DNA from: Prochlorococcus sp. AH-736-L23 | GTDB taxonomy: Bacteria > Cyanobacteriota > Cyanobacteriia > PCC-6307 > Cyanobiaceae | Assembly (NCBI GenBank): GCA_028141225.1 | Contig: JAOIPS010000003.1 | Span: 18,380-82,379, forward strand | DNA length: 64,000 nucleotides | Direction of reading: 5' to 3' | In this document: positions 7,634 through 16,894 of the stretch, in pieces | How the letters are laid out: every line of letters starts with the position of its first letter | Numbering within the stretch: the first letter of the stretch is position 1 | The notes under the pieces: generated by a model | Seen by the model: only the letters and a program-made list of their open reading frames with translations | Databases searched by the model: none | Told to the model about the DNA's origin: nothing | Program-made: the position numbers and the translations under genes

Positions 7634-9250
7634 TTGGAATTAATTTCAAAAAAATCGATATTGATTATTGCTCCAAGCTTAATTGCAGAATCTTTATCGC
7701 TAAAGTTAACATCACTAGACCAAAATTTAGAAATTAATTTTAATAATGGAACAGGTGATAAAACTCCAGATTTAGTTATATGGAATGTTCTTAATTTCCA
7801 ATCAGAAGATCTTATAAGGTTAGAATTATTAAAGTTAAAAGAAAGATATGATGAGTCAAAGTTTCTTATAATTCTATCTGGCGAACTTGTTTATGAAGCG
7901 AATACCTATCCATCGTTAAATGCTGAAGGTTTTCTTTTAAATCCCAGTGCAGAAAAAGTTCTTCAATCTATTGATACCATTTTAAAAGGTGGAAGGGTAT
8001 TTGATATTGAAAATAATTCCCAAGTACCTTTAAACAAAAATAAGCCTCTCTCTTTTAGTCAAAAAATTCTAACTTCAGGTCTTAAACAAATCGATTCAGA
8101 AATTAATCATATATTCAAATATGTCAACTCTGATTCAACACCAGAATTTTATAAATTCATTTTAAAAGGAAGATTAAGAGAACTTATTACAGCAAAATCA
8201 TTTCTAATTTTCTTATGGGGTAATTCACTAGAAGTTTATACAGAAGCAATTTATACTGAAAATAAAATTAATCTTGAAAATAATAACACTGTTTTCATTA
8301 AAGATAAAAACACCGCAGAAATATGGAATTTGATTTTAGATAGACTAAAAGAAAGGTATAACTCAACTAACTTGCAGGTTGAATTTAATAATTCATCAAT
8401 AATTCTCTCTGGAATAAAGAAAGAATTCATTTCACGACTAATTTGCAAAATGTTAGATGAGTTAGATAATTTAGTAAAAAATATTAAGGAAAACTATAAG
8501 GAGAAAGATTTTAAAGATGATTTAAATTCTCTTATAAAAGAACTTAAAGTTAATACAATTTCAAATATCACAGACAGTTATTTTCGATTAAAAAAAGGAG
8601 GCGAATCTATTTCAATAAATGATTTTATTTATAATGAGGTAAGTTGCGAAGAGATAGATAGAGAATCACACGAATCAATAATGTTTATTGAGCCAATTAT
8701 TAAAAATGAGGCTCTTGACTATGATGGAAAATTACTCCCTCTATATGAAACAGAATCGTTTTTGATCCTTGAAAATATAATTTCAAATTGGACAATAAGG
8801 AACTGTAATTTATTAGCTTCTGAAGTCTTTAATATTTGTTCTTCTTGGCCTGAATTAAGAACTGTACTTATAAATCCTGAATTACAATCGACAAGAAATT
8901 TTGAAAGATTTAGAAATAATATTAATAACTACAATCGCTGGCATGACTATATTTATATGCCTATCTACTTGTATGAGAGTAAACGAGAATATATTGATAT
9001 TATCGATAAAAAATTTACCCGATATTTTAAAAATGAAAATAGAGAGAAAGAATTAGAGAATCTAGAATGGCTACAAAAACAAGTTACATTGTTAGTTGAG
9101 ATAAGAGATGCCGTAGCACCGCAGTTAGAATTTGCTGTAAAATATATCGGTAATCTTTTCGTAACTTTTCTTACAAAGGTCGTTGGCAAAGCTATCGGTT
9201 TAGTTGGGAAAGGAATCCTTCAAGGATTAGGGAGATCAAATTCAAAGTAA
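7634..9250 (+). CDS. DUF3685 protein (Ycf55-like, receiver-like N terminus)
   Basis: A 538-aa protein. The first 120 residues read like a degenerate response-regulator receiver (SILIIAPSLIAESL, then FLIILSGE), and the remainder resembles DUF3685/Ycf55 of cyanobacteria and red-algal plastids. The C-terminal 40 residues are hydrophobic and Gly-rich (FVTFLTKVVGKAIGLVGKG) and may contact a membrane. The TTG start at 7634 places the receiver strand right at the N terminus. It is followed closely by the lumenal thioredoxin-like gene. No function has been established to my knowledge. Confidence 0.72.
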   Translation: MELISKKSILIIAPSLIAESLSLKLTSLDQNLEINFNNGTGDKTPDLVIWNVLNFQSEDLIRLELLKLKERYDESKFLIILSGELVYEANTYPSLNAEGFLLNPSAEKVLQSIDTILKGGRVFDIENNSQVPLNKNKPLSFSQKILTSGLKQIDSEINHIFKYVNSDSTPEFYKFILKGRLRELITAKSFLIFLWGNSLEVYTEAIYTENKINLENNNTVFIKDKNTAEIWNLILDRLKERYNSTNLQVEFNNSSIILSGIKKEFISRLICKMLDELDNLVKNIKENYKEKDFKDDLNSLIKELKVNTISNITDSYFRLKKGGESISINDFIYNEVSCEEIDRESHESIMFIEPIIKNEALDYDGKLLPLYETESFLILENIISNWTIRNCNLLASEVFNICSSWPELRTVLINPELQSTRNFERFRNNINNYNRWHDYIYMPIYLYESKREYIDIIDKKFTRYFKNENREKELENLEWLQKQVTLLVEIRDAVAPQLEFAVKYIGNLFVTFLTKVVGKAIGLVGKGILQGLGRSNSK

Positions 9251-9264
9251 GTTTTTAAACTTTA

Positions 9265-9816
9265 ATGAAAATAATTCAATGGATTCTAATAGTATTAATT
9301 TTCTTAAGTCCATATAAAGCAAATGCCTCTAGAGATTCTGATAGTTACGATGGAAACATCTTTCCTATATACGCAGGGAATGGAGCTATAGTTCCTCCCC
9401 AGACAACTCTTCAGGAATCATTAAAAAATAAAAGAGTAGCAGTTTTATTTTTTTATCTTGACGATAGCTCAGATAGTAAAGCTATGGCTCCGATAATATC
9501 TGGTTTGGATTTGATATGGAGAAATAATATAGATATCATTGCTCTAACTACTGATGAATTACAGGATAAAGGAAAGTCTGATCTTAGAAATGAACCTAAT
9601 TATTATTGGAACGGATTAATTCCACAAACGTTAATTTTTAATAGTGCTGGTGAAGTTAAATATGATAAAAATGGATTGATTAATATTGATGAATTAAACA
9701 AAGTTATAGGGGATTTAAAAGGAATTGATATAGAAGATACGACATTTTCTGTAGAAAGTTTTAATGAATACAACAGTATCATTTCTGAAAAAAAAGATAA
9801 AAACATAAATAAATAA
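9265..9816 (+). CDS. Secreted/lumenal thioredoxin-fold protein without CxxC
   Basis: A 183-aa protein with an N-terminal signal peptide (hydrophobic residues 5-16, cleavage near ANA at 20-22). The body has a thioredoxin-like pattern (VAVLFFYLDDSSDSKAM, a cis-Pro candidate in LIPQTLIF) but no cysteine pair, so it is unlikely to be an oxidoreductase. Lumenal or periplasmic placement is inferred from the signal. It lies 14 bases after the DUF3685 gene and 10 bases before the F420-ligase-like gene. An ATAA microsatellite spans its stop codon. Confidence 0.7.
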   Translation: MKIIQWILIVLIFLSPYKANASRDSDSYDGNIFPIYAGNGAIVPPQTTLQESLKNKRVAVLFFYLDDSSDSKAMAPIISGLDLIWRNNIDIIALTTDELQDKGKSDLRNEPNYYWNGLIPQTLIFNSAGEVKYDKNGLINIDELNKVIGDLKGIDIEDTTFSVESFNEYNSIISEKKDKNINK

Positions 9817-9824
9817 ATAAATAA
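9805..9824 (+). repeat. (ATAA)5 microsatellite spanning a stop codon
   Basis: Five tandem ATAA units cover the TAA stop of the thioredoxin-fold gene and end just before the ATG at 9827 of the next gene. TAA occurs in every frame of this repeat, so slippage would not cause readthrough. It would change the spacing to the next start codon. Confidence 0.7.
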
Positions 9825-9826
9825 AA

Positions 9827-10993
9827 ATGATATTAATAAATATCCTCTTAGTTCTTTTAATTTTTTTAATTCTTTCAGATTTATATATTAAAAACTCACC
9901 CAAATCAAAGTTAAATCTAGAACCTATAAATTACAAAATCAAAAAAAAGGATGGTTTAAAGGAATTAATTATTGATTTAAAAATAACTAATAAAAGTAAA
10001 ACCAAAGAAACGATGGTATCTAATATAAATTTTGAATTAGATTTTTTTAAAAGTAGAACTAACGAATATTGCCAAAATTTTAATTATCAAGAAGATATCT
10101 ATATATATGAAAATAACAAAATCAAAAATTTAAATAATTATTGGCCAACAACAATTATCAAGTCAAATTCAGAATTATTTGTGAGAATCATATATAAGTT
10201 TAGCAATAATAATTTAAGAAAAAAAATAAAATATCTATGGTTAAAAGTAAATTGGGAGAACTATGGACATTTTGGTATTTCAAATAATAAGGATTGTTTG
10301 TTGATTAATTTAGATGGTCAGAAACAAAGGCCGAAAGAAGTTTTTGAAATTCCAATAAATAATAAATATAAAGCTATTGCTATCAAAACTGATTTACTTG
10401 GTTGCTTTGATAACCCAGTAGGAACTGTGATTGAATACTGCAAAGGAATTATAGAAAAAAATGATATTTTAACAATCGGTGAGAGTCCGTTAGCTATTAT
10501 GCAAAATAGATATATTTCCCCTCAAAATTTAGAATATAGTTTATTTTCGAAAGCTTTATGTTATTTTTTTAACCCTACAAGCAGTCTCGCAACAGCTTGC
10601 GGCATGCAATTATTAATAAATAGAATAGGAGTCACAAGAATAACCTTTGCATTACTTGTTGGATTTCTCTTCAAATCAGTTGGTATTAAGGGTATGTTTT
10701 ATAGGTTAACTGGTTCAGAATCATCTCTCATTGATGATATGAGCGGTACAGTTACGCCTTATGACAAGAGTATAGTTATGGGTCCTCTCAATGCAGATTT
10801 ATTTTGTATGGAGGTATCGAACTATCTGAATATAGATGTTGCTGTAGTCGATGTTAATGATCTTGGAGGTGTGAAAGTCTTAGCTAGTTCAAATAAAAAA
10901 GTAAATAAAATACTAAAAAGAAACTTAATATCTAATCCAGCTGGCAATGGAGATGAAAAAACCCCTATAGTGTTAATAAGAGAAAAAAAGTAA
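9827..10993 (+). CDS. Membrane-anchored F420-0:gamma-glutamyl ligase-like protein
   Basis: A 388-aa protein with an N-terminal membrane segment (residues 2-20), about 150 residues of unassigned beta-rich sequence and a C-terminal half resembling the CofE/F420-0 gamma-glutamyl ligase family (AIAIKTDLLG, IGESPLAIMQ, MGPLNADLF, DVNDLGGVKVLA). CofE adds glutamate to coenzyme F420, which cyanobacteria of this kind are not known to use, so the actual substrate is open; another gamma-glutamyl or amide ligation is possible. It abuts the next gene with no spacer. Confidence 0.68.
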   Translation: MILINILLVLLIFLILSDLYIKNSPKSKLNLEPINYKIKKKDGLKELIIDLKITNKSKTKETMVSNINFELDFFKSRTNEYCQNFNYQEDIYIYENNKIKNLNNYWPTTIIKSNSELFVRIIYKFSNNNLRKKIKYLWLKVNWENYGHFGISNNKDCLLINLDGQKQRPKEVFEIPINNKYKAIAIKTDLLGCFDNPVGTVIEYCKGIIEKNDILTIGESPLAIMQNRYISPQNLEYSLFSKALCYFFNPTSSLATACGMQLLINRIGVTRITFALLVGFLFKSVGIKGMFYRLTGSESSLIDDMSGTVTPYDKSIVMGPLNADLFCMEVSNYLNIDVAVVDVNDLGGVKVLASSNKKVNKILKRNLISNPAGNGDEKTPIVLIREKK

Positions 10994-12049
10994 ATGAAAA
11001 AAGATACCTCTTATTCTTTTCAATCTAAAAAAGGAATTGAAGTAACTTTTGAAGAACTCCATATAAGGCACATTAACCTTTTAATAGATATTAAAAATAA
11101 GGAATTGAATAATTGGTTTTTAAAGATGGCAATTATAAATACCTTTGATGACTTAAAAATCTTTTTAAATAACCTTAAGAAAAATAAAAATAAATGCATA
11201 ATTGCTATACATGGAAACGAAATTATTGGTTATTTGAATATTTTTCCTTTAAACAAAAAAGAGACTTGCTTAAAAATATCTAACCCTAAGTTGATTAACA
11301 AAGAGTGTTCCCTAACAGATAAACAATTAACTTTAGGATTGATAAAAAAATCTATCTCAATAAAAGATATCAAAACTTCAAGTTGGATAATTAACTCTGA
11401 TATAAATAATGTTGACCTCATATCAACCTCAAGAGAATTAGGCTTTCAGCCTTTAGGAGAGATAATCCTTTGGGATGGTTCTGATCTAAATAAATCTATG
11501 AAGGAAAATACCAATGCCTATCAATTAATTAATGAATTCCAAAAGATTAATAAACAAAATATATTAAAAATAGTGAATTTTATAAGATCAAATCAATCTC
11601 CCTTAATAAGAAATATTTTAGATTTTGATCAAGACGACATTCTTAAAAGAAATAATTCTAAAAGTGGGGCCTTAATATATGAAAATTCAGTTTTATGTAC
11701 AATTTTAAAAGATATAAATTATCAAAACGAAGAGATTTATACTTTAACTATAAGTAGGTATTGGGATAAGAGATTCAATTCTATTTTAAAAGAATTTATA
11801 AAAAGATTTTTTGAAAAATCACCTATTTCATATTTAAAAACTTATAAAGAAAATTCTCAATTAAATCTTTTTCTTGAAGAATGTAATCTCAAAGAAAAAA
11901 ATCAAGAAATAATTCTTATCAGGAACACAATAGTTAAAAATGAAGCCAAACAAGTAAATATAATAAATCAATCTTTGGAATCAATCTTTGAAAAATTAAG
12001 TCCTCAAGGTAATCCATATCCATCTCCTTTTCCATTAAAAACAAAGTGA
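10994..12049 (+). CDS. GNAT-like conserved hypothetical protein
   Basis: A 351-aa, Lys/Asn/Ile-rich protein. Residues 15-160 resemble a degenerate GNAT acetyltransferase ([18 protein letters not shown]), with a second weaker alpha/beta repeat after residue 200. The C terminus ends in a Pro-rich [12 protein letters not shown] tail. The usual acetyl-CoA loop R/Q-x-x-G-x-G/A is not clear, so catalysis is doubtful. Its stop overlaps the GTG start of yqgF (GTGA), which indicates translational coupling. Confidence 0.55.
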   Translation: MKKDTSYSFQSKKGIEVTFEELHIRHINLLIDIKNKELNNWFLKMAIINTFDDLKIFLNNLKKNKNKCIIAIHGNEIIGYLNIFPLNKKETCLKISNPKLINKECSLTDKQLTLGLIKKSISIKDIKTSSWIINSDINNVDLISTSRELGFQPLGEIILWDGSDLNKSMKENTNAYQLINEFQKINKQNILKIVNFIRSNQSPLIRNILDFDQDDILKRNNSKSGALIYENSVLCTILKDINYQNEEIYTLTISRYWDKRFNSILKEFIKRFFEKSPISYLKTYKENSQLNLFLEECNLKEKNQEIILIRNTIVKNEAKQVNIINQSLESIFEKLSPQGNPYPSPFPLKTK

Positions 12050-12507
12050 AATTTTGCAAACCTAAACCCAAGTCAATTTTGAGTTTGGATATAGGTACTA
12101 AAAGAATAGGATTAGCTTATTGTGATCCTCTATGCATAACATCAAATATACTTCCAGCAGTAAAACGGTTTGAAAATAATCAGGAGATTAAAATCATTAG
12201 AAATTATATAAATAAATTAAATTTGAGTGGGTTTATTGTGGGTATTCCACTAGATGGAGAAGGTCAAATGACCACTCAAGCTATTGACTGTAAAAATTAC
12301 GGTCAATTACTTTCAAATGAATTAAGGCTTCCATTTTCATACGTCAACGAACATAGTTCAACTTGGGAATCTTCAAATAGATTTGGAATAAAAAAAGATA
12401 AGTCAGGATTGATTGATAGTTTTTCAGCAAAAATAATACTTGAACAATGGATCGAAGAAGGTCCTGAATTAGAAGAAAAAGCTGGTAAACCTCAGATAAA
12501 ATATTAG
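12046..12507 (+). CDS. yqgF: Putative Holliday junction resolvase-like RNase H-fold nuclease (YqgF/RuvX)
   Basis: A 153-aa YqgF protein. The first acidic motif is [13 protein letters not shown], the phosphate-binding-like segment is [10 protein letters not shown], the second acidic residue is in VNEHSST and the last Asp in [11 protein letters not shown]. In E. coli this family acts in 16S rRNA 5'-end maturation. The GTG start overlaps the upstream stop by four bases; there is no better internal start. DUF3727 and YqeG genes follow. Confidence 0.88.
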   Translation: MKFCKPKPKSILSLDIGTKRIGLAYCDPLCITSNILPAVKRFENNQEIKIIRNYINKLNLSGFIVGIPLDGEGQMTTQAIDCKNYGQLLSNELRLPFSYVNEHSSTWESSNRFGIKKDKSGLIDSFSAKIILEQWIEEGPELEEKAGKPQIKY

Positions 12508-12532
12508 TATTAAATTGCATAGACACTTTTAA

Positions 12533-13069
12533 ATGAAAGAAGCCAACTCAAATGATAATTATGATGTACAGACTCTTTTATTAAATGACTCAAATGGAAA
12601 CGAGCTATTTTGTTATCTTGAACAATTAGTAAGTGTTGAAGGCCAAGAATATGCTTTATTAACGCCAGTTGATACTCCAGTAAGTCTTTTTAAGATAAAT
12701 GAAAAAGATGAACCTGAACTAATTGAGAAAATAGATAAAAATGAACAAATACTAAAAAATGCTGAAGCAGTTCTTCAAGAACATGATTTAAGACTTATCA
12801 GATCAGCCGTTACATTAACGGTATCAGGAGAACTTGAAGAACCAATTTACGATGAATTAGAAGAAGATTACGTCGATGATGATAGTGAGAGTTATGAATT
12901 GCTCGTTAACTTTAATCTTTTTGACCAAGAATATGGCTTATATATTCCACTAGATCCTTTTTTTATTGTGGGTAAATTAAAAGACAAAGGTGTATTATTA
13001 GTTGAAGATGATGAGTTTGATAAAATTCAACCTTTGATTGAAACTGAGCTTGAAAAAAGTAGTTCTTAA
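12533..13069 (+). CDS. DUF3727 (with DUF1292-like region) conserved cyanobacterial protein
   Basis: A 178-aa acidic protein with a repeated architecture. An N-terminal DUF1292-like sandwich (LFCYLEQLVSVEGQEYALLTPVDTP) is followed by a very acidic linker (ELEEDYVDDDSE) and a second similar unit (YGLYIPLDPFFIVGKL). This matches the DUF3727 family of cyanobacteria and plastids. Its position between yqgF and the YqeG phosphatase suggests a link to RNA or ribosome maturation, but no function is known to me. Confidence 0.75.
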   Translation: MKEANSNDNYDVQTLLLNDSNGNELFCYLEQLVSVEGQEYALLTPVDTPVSLFKINEKDEPELIEKIDKNEQILKNAEAVLQEHDLRLIRSAVTLTVSGELEEPIYDELEEDYVDDDSESYELLVNFNLFDQEYGLYIPLDPFFIVGKLKDKGVLLVEDDEFDKIQPLIETELEKSSS

Positions 13070-13074
13070 AATAA

Positions 13075-13569
13075 ATGAGATCTATCCTAAAAGTTAATTG
13101 GGATTCAAACGGACCAATATATGCGATTTCTCAATCTGAGTTGCAAAAAAAAGGAATTCATTCTCTATTGCTAGATGTGGATGGGACTCTAGTAAATAGA
13201 AAATCAAATATGATCCCTAAAGCTGTAAAAAATTGGATCATAGAATCTAAAAAACTTTTCTCCTTATATCTAATAAGTAATAATCCATCAAAAAAAAGAA
13301 TCGCAAAATTAGCGAAAGAATTAAATTTAAGGTACAAATGCAATGCATCAAAGCCAAGAAAAAAAGTAACTTTGTCTGCTATCAAAGAAATTGGCATTAA
13401 GCCAGAAAATATAGCCATTATCGGCGACAGGATTTTTACAGATATTATCGTTGGTAATAGATGTAATATAAAAACAATCTTAGTTAAGCGATTAAATAGA
13501 GATGGCTTACCTATAAAATTTAATTTAACTTTGACAATAGAAAAATTAATTTCTCATTTTATAAAATGA
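13075..13569 (+). CDS. YqeG-family HAD-superfamily phosphatase
   Basis: A 164-aa HAD class IIIA hydrolase. Motif I is [10 protein letters not shown] with nucleophile Asp and acid/base Asp, motif II is LISNN, motif III Lys is in NASKPRKK, and motif IV is [12 protein letters not shown]. Plastid relatives (PGPP1) dephosphorylate phosphatidylglycerol phosphate, so it could act right after PgsA; that is inference. Its stop overlaps the proB start by four bases (ATGA). Confidence 0.87.
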   Translation: MRSILKVNWDSNGPIYAISQSELQKKGIHSLLLDVDGTLVNRKSNMIPKAVKNWIIESKKLFSLYLISNNPSKKRIAKLAKELNLRYKCNASKPRKKVTLSAIKEIGIKPENIAIIGDRIFTDIIVGNRCNIKTILVKRLNRDGLPIKFNLTLTIEKLISHFIK

Positions 13570-14648
13570 AAACTTGGGTAATAAAAATTGGTACCAGTAT
13601 TTTAAGAGGGACAAAGGAAACATCAACAGAAGAAATTATTGAAACCCTTTCTAGATCCTTTACAGATTTTCTTTCAAAAGGAAACAAATTAATTCTAGTA
13701 ACTAGTGGAGCCGTTGGATTAGGTTGCCAAAAATTGAATATAGAAACAAGACCAAATGATTTAAGTACCCTTCAAGCTACTGCTGCAGTAGGTCAAGTTA
13801 ATTTAATGTCCTTATACGATAAAGTCTTTAATAAATTAGGTCATAATATTGCTCAAATTTTAATAACTAAAGCTGATTTTAATTCACGGGAATCCTTTAA
13901 TAACGCTTCTAAAACTTTAAAAAAACTAATAGATTTGAATGTTATTCCAATAGTAAATGAAAATGATACCGTAGCCAATGAAGAGCTTAAATATGGAGAT
14001 AATGATACCCTCTCTGCTTTAGTTGCCTTAGCGATAAATGCTAACAAGCTTATTCTATTAACCGATATTGAAAATCTATACTCAAAAGATCCACGTAATA
14101 ATAAAGATGCGCAACCTATTAAAGAAGTTCATAATAGTGAATTAAAAGAAATTAAAGATAAAAATATTCAAAACTCAAATAATGAATGGGGAACAGGAGG
14201 AATTTCTACAAAATTAATTTCTGCCGAAATAGCAACAAAAGGAGGAGTTGAAGTCCAACTAGTTGATGGAACTAATAAAAAAAACTTAATTGAAATTTTT
14301 AATGATAATAAAATTGGGACTTTATTTTATCCAGTAGAAAAACCTATAGGAAACAAAAAAAGTTGGCTCTCACATGCAATTCAAACAGTTGGGAAAATCA
14401 CTTTGGATGATGGCGCTTCTTTTGCAATTAAAAAAAAAGGTGCTTCACTTTTAGCGGTTGGTGTTAAGAATGTAGAAGGAAACTTTACAATTAATCAGGC
14501 AGTTAAAATCGTCAATACAAATGATAAAGAAGTTGCAAAAGGTTTAGTATCAGTAAGTAGCGACAAATTAAGAAGTATTTTAAATAATAAAGAAAATAAC
14601 AACTCCTCGATAATTGTCGTGCACAGAGATGTTCTTGCTCTCTCTTAG
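13566..14648 (+). CDS. proB: Glutamate 5-kinase
   Basis: A 360-aa enzyme for the first step of proline synthesis. The amino-acid-kinase domain (residues 1-260) shows [35 protein letters not shown] and the GTGGISTKL loop. A PUA domain follows (about 270-355), as in the full-length bacterial form. It overlaps the YqeG gene by ATGA and is followed by lpxD after 20 bases. Confidence 0.95.
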   Translation: MKTWVIKIGTSILRGTKETSTEEIIETLSRSFTDFLSKGNKLILVTSGAVGLGCQKLNIETRPNDLSTLQATAAVGQVNLMSLYDKVFNKLGHNIAQILITKADFNSRESFNNASKTLKKLIDLNVIPIVNENDTVANEELKYGDNDTLSALVALAINANKLILLTDIENLYSKDPRNNKDAQPIKEVHNSELKEIKDKNIQNSNNEWGTGGISTKLISAEIATKGGVEVQLVDGTNKKNLIEIFNDNKIGTLFYPVEKPIGNKKSWLSHAIQTVGKITLDDGASFAIKKKGASLLAVGVKNVEGNFTINQAVKIVNTNDKEVAKGLVSVSSDKLRSILNNKENNNSSIIVVHRDVLALS

Positions 14649-14668
14649 AAAAAAATTAAAATTGAAAA

Positions 14669-15703
14669 ATGCTTTTAAGTGATTTAGTTGATCTAATAAA
14701 AAAAGGAAATTCAAATTTTATTAGTGCCAATATTTTCGAAGATTTAAATATAGATGATGCTGCCTCATTAGATACTGCAGTTAAATATCAAATATCTTTT
14801 TTAGAAGAAAATAATATCCTTAAAGAAAAATTAGATCAAACTAAAGCATCAGCAATAATAACTACCAACAACGATGAAATCGTTAATGCCCTAAAGAAAC
14901 TCAATATTTCAAATATAATCGTTAAAAATCCAAGAATTGCATTTGCCGAAGTATTGGATTGTTTATATAAAACTATCAATTTCAAATCAGGAATTCACGC
15001 TTCAGCAGTTATAGATAAAACAGCAATAATTGGAGCAGATTGCTATATTGGACCTAATGTCTACATTGGAGAAAATACTATAATTGGTGAAAATAATCGT
15101 ATCCTTCCTGGATCATCAATTTTAGGCAATGTTCGAATAGGAAATAATAATATAATTCATCCAAATTGTGTTATTTACGAAAATACCACCCTAAAAGATA
15201 ATTGTGTAATTAATTCAAATTCAGTTATTGGATCAGAGGGATTTGGTTTTATTCCTAAAAATGGCAAATGGGTCAAGATGCCTCAAAAAGGTGGTGTAAA
15301 AATAATGAGTTTTGTAGAAATTGGAACGAATTGTTGTATTGATAGACCAGCAGTTGGATTTACTTTTATTGATGAGGGAACAAAGTTGGATAATTTAATA
15401 CAAATAGGTCATGGAGTTAAAATTGGAAAGAATTGTGCATTTGCAGCTCAAGTTGGTATCGCTGGAGGAGCAAGTATTGGAGATGGTGTTATTTTGGCAG
15501 GGCAAGTAGGAGTCAATAATAGAGTAAAAGTTGGTAATAATGTCATAGCGAGTTCAAAATGCGGAATCCATTGTGACATAGAAGATGGCAAGGTAATTAG
15601 TGGTTTCCCTGCCATGGAAAATAAATCATGGTTAAGGAGTTCAAGTATTTTTAAAAAATTACCAGAATTGGCAAAAAAACTTAGACAATTAGACAAGCAA
15701 TAA
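14669..15703 (+). CDS. lpxD: UDP-3-O-acylglucosamine N-acyltransferase
   Basis: A 344-aa lipid A pathway enzyme transferring a hydroxyacyl chain to UDP-acylglucosamine. Residues 1-100 form the nucleotide-binding N domain. Residues 105-310 are a left-handed beta helix with hexapeptide repeats (IGADCYIGPNVYIGENTIIG). The catalytic His is in IQIGHGVKIGKN, and the C-terminal helix ends in a KLRQLDKQ-type tail. Length is normal. It supports a lipopolysaccharide-type outer membrane. Confidence 0.93.
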   Translation: MLLSDLVDLIKKGNSNFISANIFEDLNIDDAASLDTAVKYQISFLEENNILKEKLDQTKASAIITTNNDEIVNALKKLNISNIIVKNPRIAFAEVLDCLYKTINFKSGIHASAVIDKTAIIGADCYIGPNVYIGENTIIGENNRILPGSSILGNVRIGNNNIIHPNCVIYENTTLKDNCVINSNSVIGSEGFGFIPKNGKWVKMPQKGGVKIMSFVEIGTNCCIDRPAVGFTFIDEGTKLDNLIQIGHGVKIGKNCAFAAQVGIAGGASIGDGVILAGQVGVNNRVKVGNNVIASSKCGIHCDIEDGKVISGFPAMENKSWLRSSSIFKKLPELAKKLRQLDKQ

Positions 15704-15731
15704 TTTATTGTTCTATTAAACAAAAATTTAA

Positions 15732-16805
15732 ATGAAGAAATATAAAATTGTTTTATTGTCGGGAGACGGAATTGGACCAGAGATTTCAGAAGTTTCAAAA
15801 AAAGTTTTAAAAAAGCTTTCTAAAAATCATAATTTCGATATTGAGATCATTGAAAAATTATTTGGAGGGATTGCTTATGAAAAATATGGGACTCCTGCTC
15901 CAGATGAGACACTAGATCAATGCAAAAAATGTGATGCTGTACTTTTAGCCTGTGTTGGAGATATTAAATATGATTCTCTTGCAAGAGAATTAAGGCCAGA
16001 AAGTGGGTTACTAAAGTTAAGATCTGCACTAAACCTTTTCGCAAATATCAGGCCCGTCAAAATAAGAAAATCTCTATTAGATGCAAGTTCATTAAAAAAA
16101 GAAATTGTTGAGCATGTAGATCTTATTGTTGTAAGAGAATTAATAGGGGGAATTTATTTTGGAAAACCAAGAGGACAAATAACAAATACAAAAATTCAAA
16201 AAGCTTTCAATACGATGGTTTATGATTCGGCCGAAATAGAGAGAATAACTGAAATAGCAATAAAAATTGCTAACCAGAGAAATAAAAAAATATGTTCTGT
16301 TGATAAATCAAACGTTCTTGAGGTTAGTCAATTGTGGAGAGATACAGTTTTAAAAATCACCTCAAAAGATAAAAATATATCTCTAAGCAATATGTACGTT
16401 GATAATGCCGCAATGCAATTAGTTAGAGATCCTGGTCAATTTGATGTAATTTTAACTAGTAATTTATTTGGAGATATTTTAAGCGATTTAGCCGCAATGT
16501 TAACTGGTTCTATTGGTATGCTTCCGTCAGCTTCTCTAAACAATAGTGGTCCTGGTGTTTTTGAACCTGTTCATGGTTCGGCTCCTGATATAGCTGGTAA
16601 AAACATAGCGAATCCTTTAGCAATGCTTTTATCTGCTTCCATGATGTTAAAAATTGGATTAAGTGAAGAAGAAGCTGCAGAAAATTTAGAAACTGCCATT
16701 GATAAAGTTTTGTCAAAAGGATTTAGAACAGCAGATTTAGCTGATGGGTCTTCTGAAGTTTTATCTTGCAGTGAAATCGGAAATAAAATAATAGATGAAA
16801 TCTAA
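15732..16805 (+). CDS. leuB: 3-Isopropylmalate dehydrogenase
   Basis: A 357-aa beta-decarboxylating dehydrogenase for leucine synthesis. It shows the LSGDGIGPEI N terminus, substrate-binding VVRELIGGIYFG, DKSNVLEVSQLW, the metal-binding Asp cluster in LTSNLFGDILSDLAAML, and NAD-binding EPVHGSAPDIAG. Full length. It follows lpxD by 28 bases and ends the long + strand run that began with hisA. Confidence 0.96.
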   Translation: MKKYKIVLLSGDGIGPEISEVSKKVLKKLSKNHNFDIEIIEKLFGGIAYEKYGTPAPDETLDQCKKCDAVLLACVGDIKYDSLARELRPESGLLKLRSALNLFANIRPVKIRKSLLDASSLKKEIVEHVDLIVVRELIGGIYFGKPRGQITNTKIQKAFNTMVYDSAEIERITEIAIKIANQRNKKICSVDKSNVLEVSQLWRDTVLKITSKDKNISLSNMYVDNAAMQLVRDPGQFDVILTSNLFGDILSDLAAMLTGSIGMLPSASLNNSGPGVFEPVHGSAPDIAGKNIANPLAMLLSASMMLKIGLSEEEAAENLETAIDKVLSKGFRTADLADGSSEVLSCSEIGNKIIDEI

Positions 16806-16894
16806 AAAAAAATTAATAAATAAAAAAATATTTCTAAGTTAAACATAAAGTTGGCATATGACCTGTCAGAATCATTAGATATTGTTTTTAAAAA

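Noticed and set aside
15448-15798. 116-aa minus strand ORF across lpxD/leuB
   Set aside because: Crosses two real genes in antisense and resembles the complement of hexapeptide repeats.
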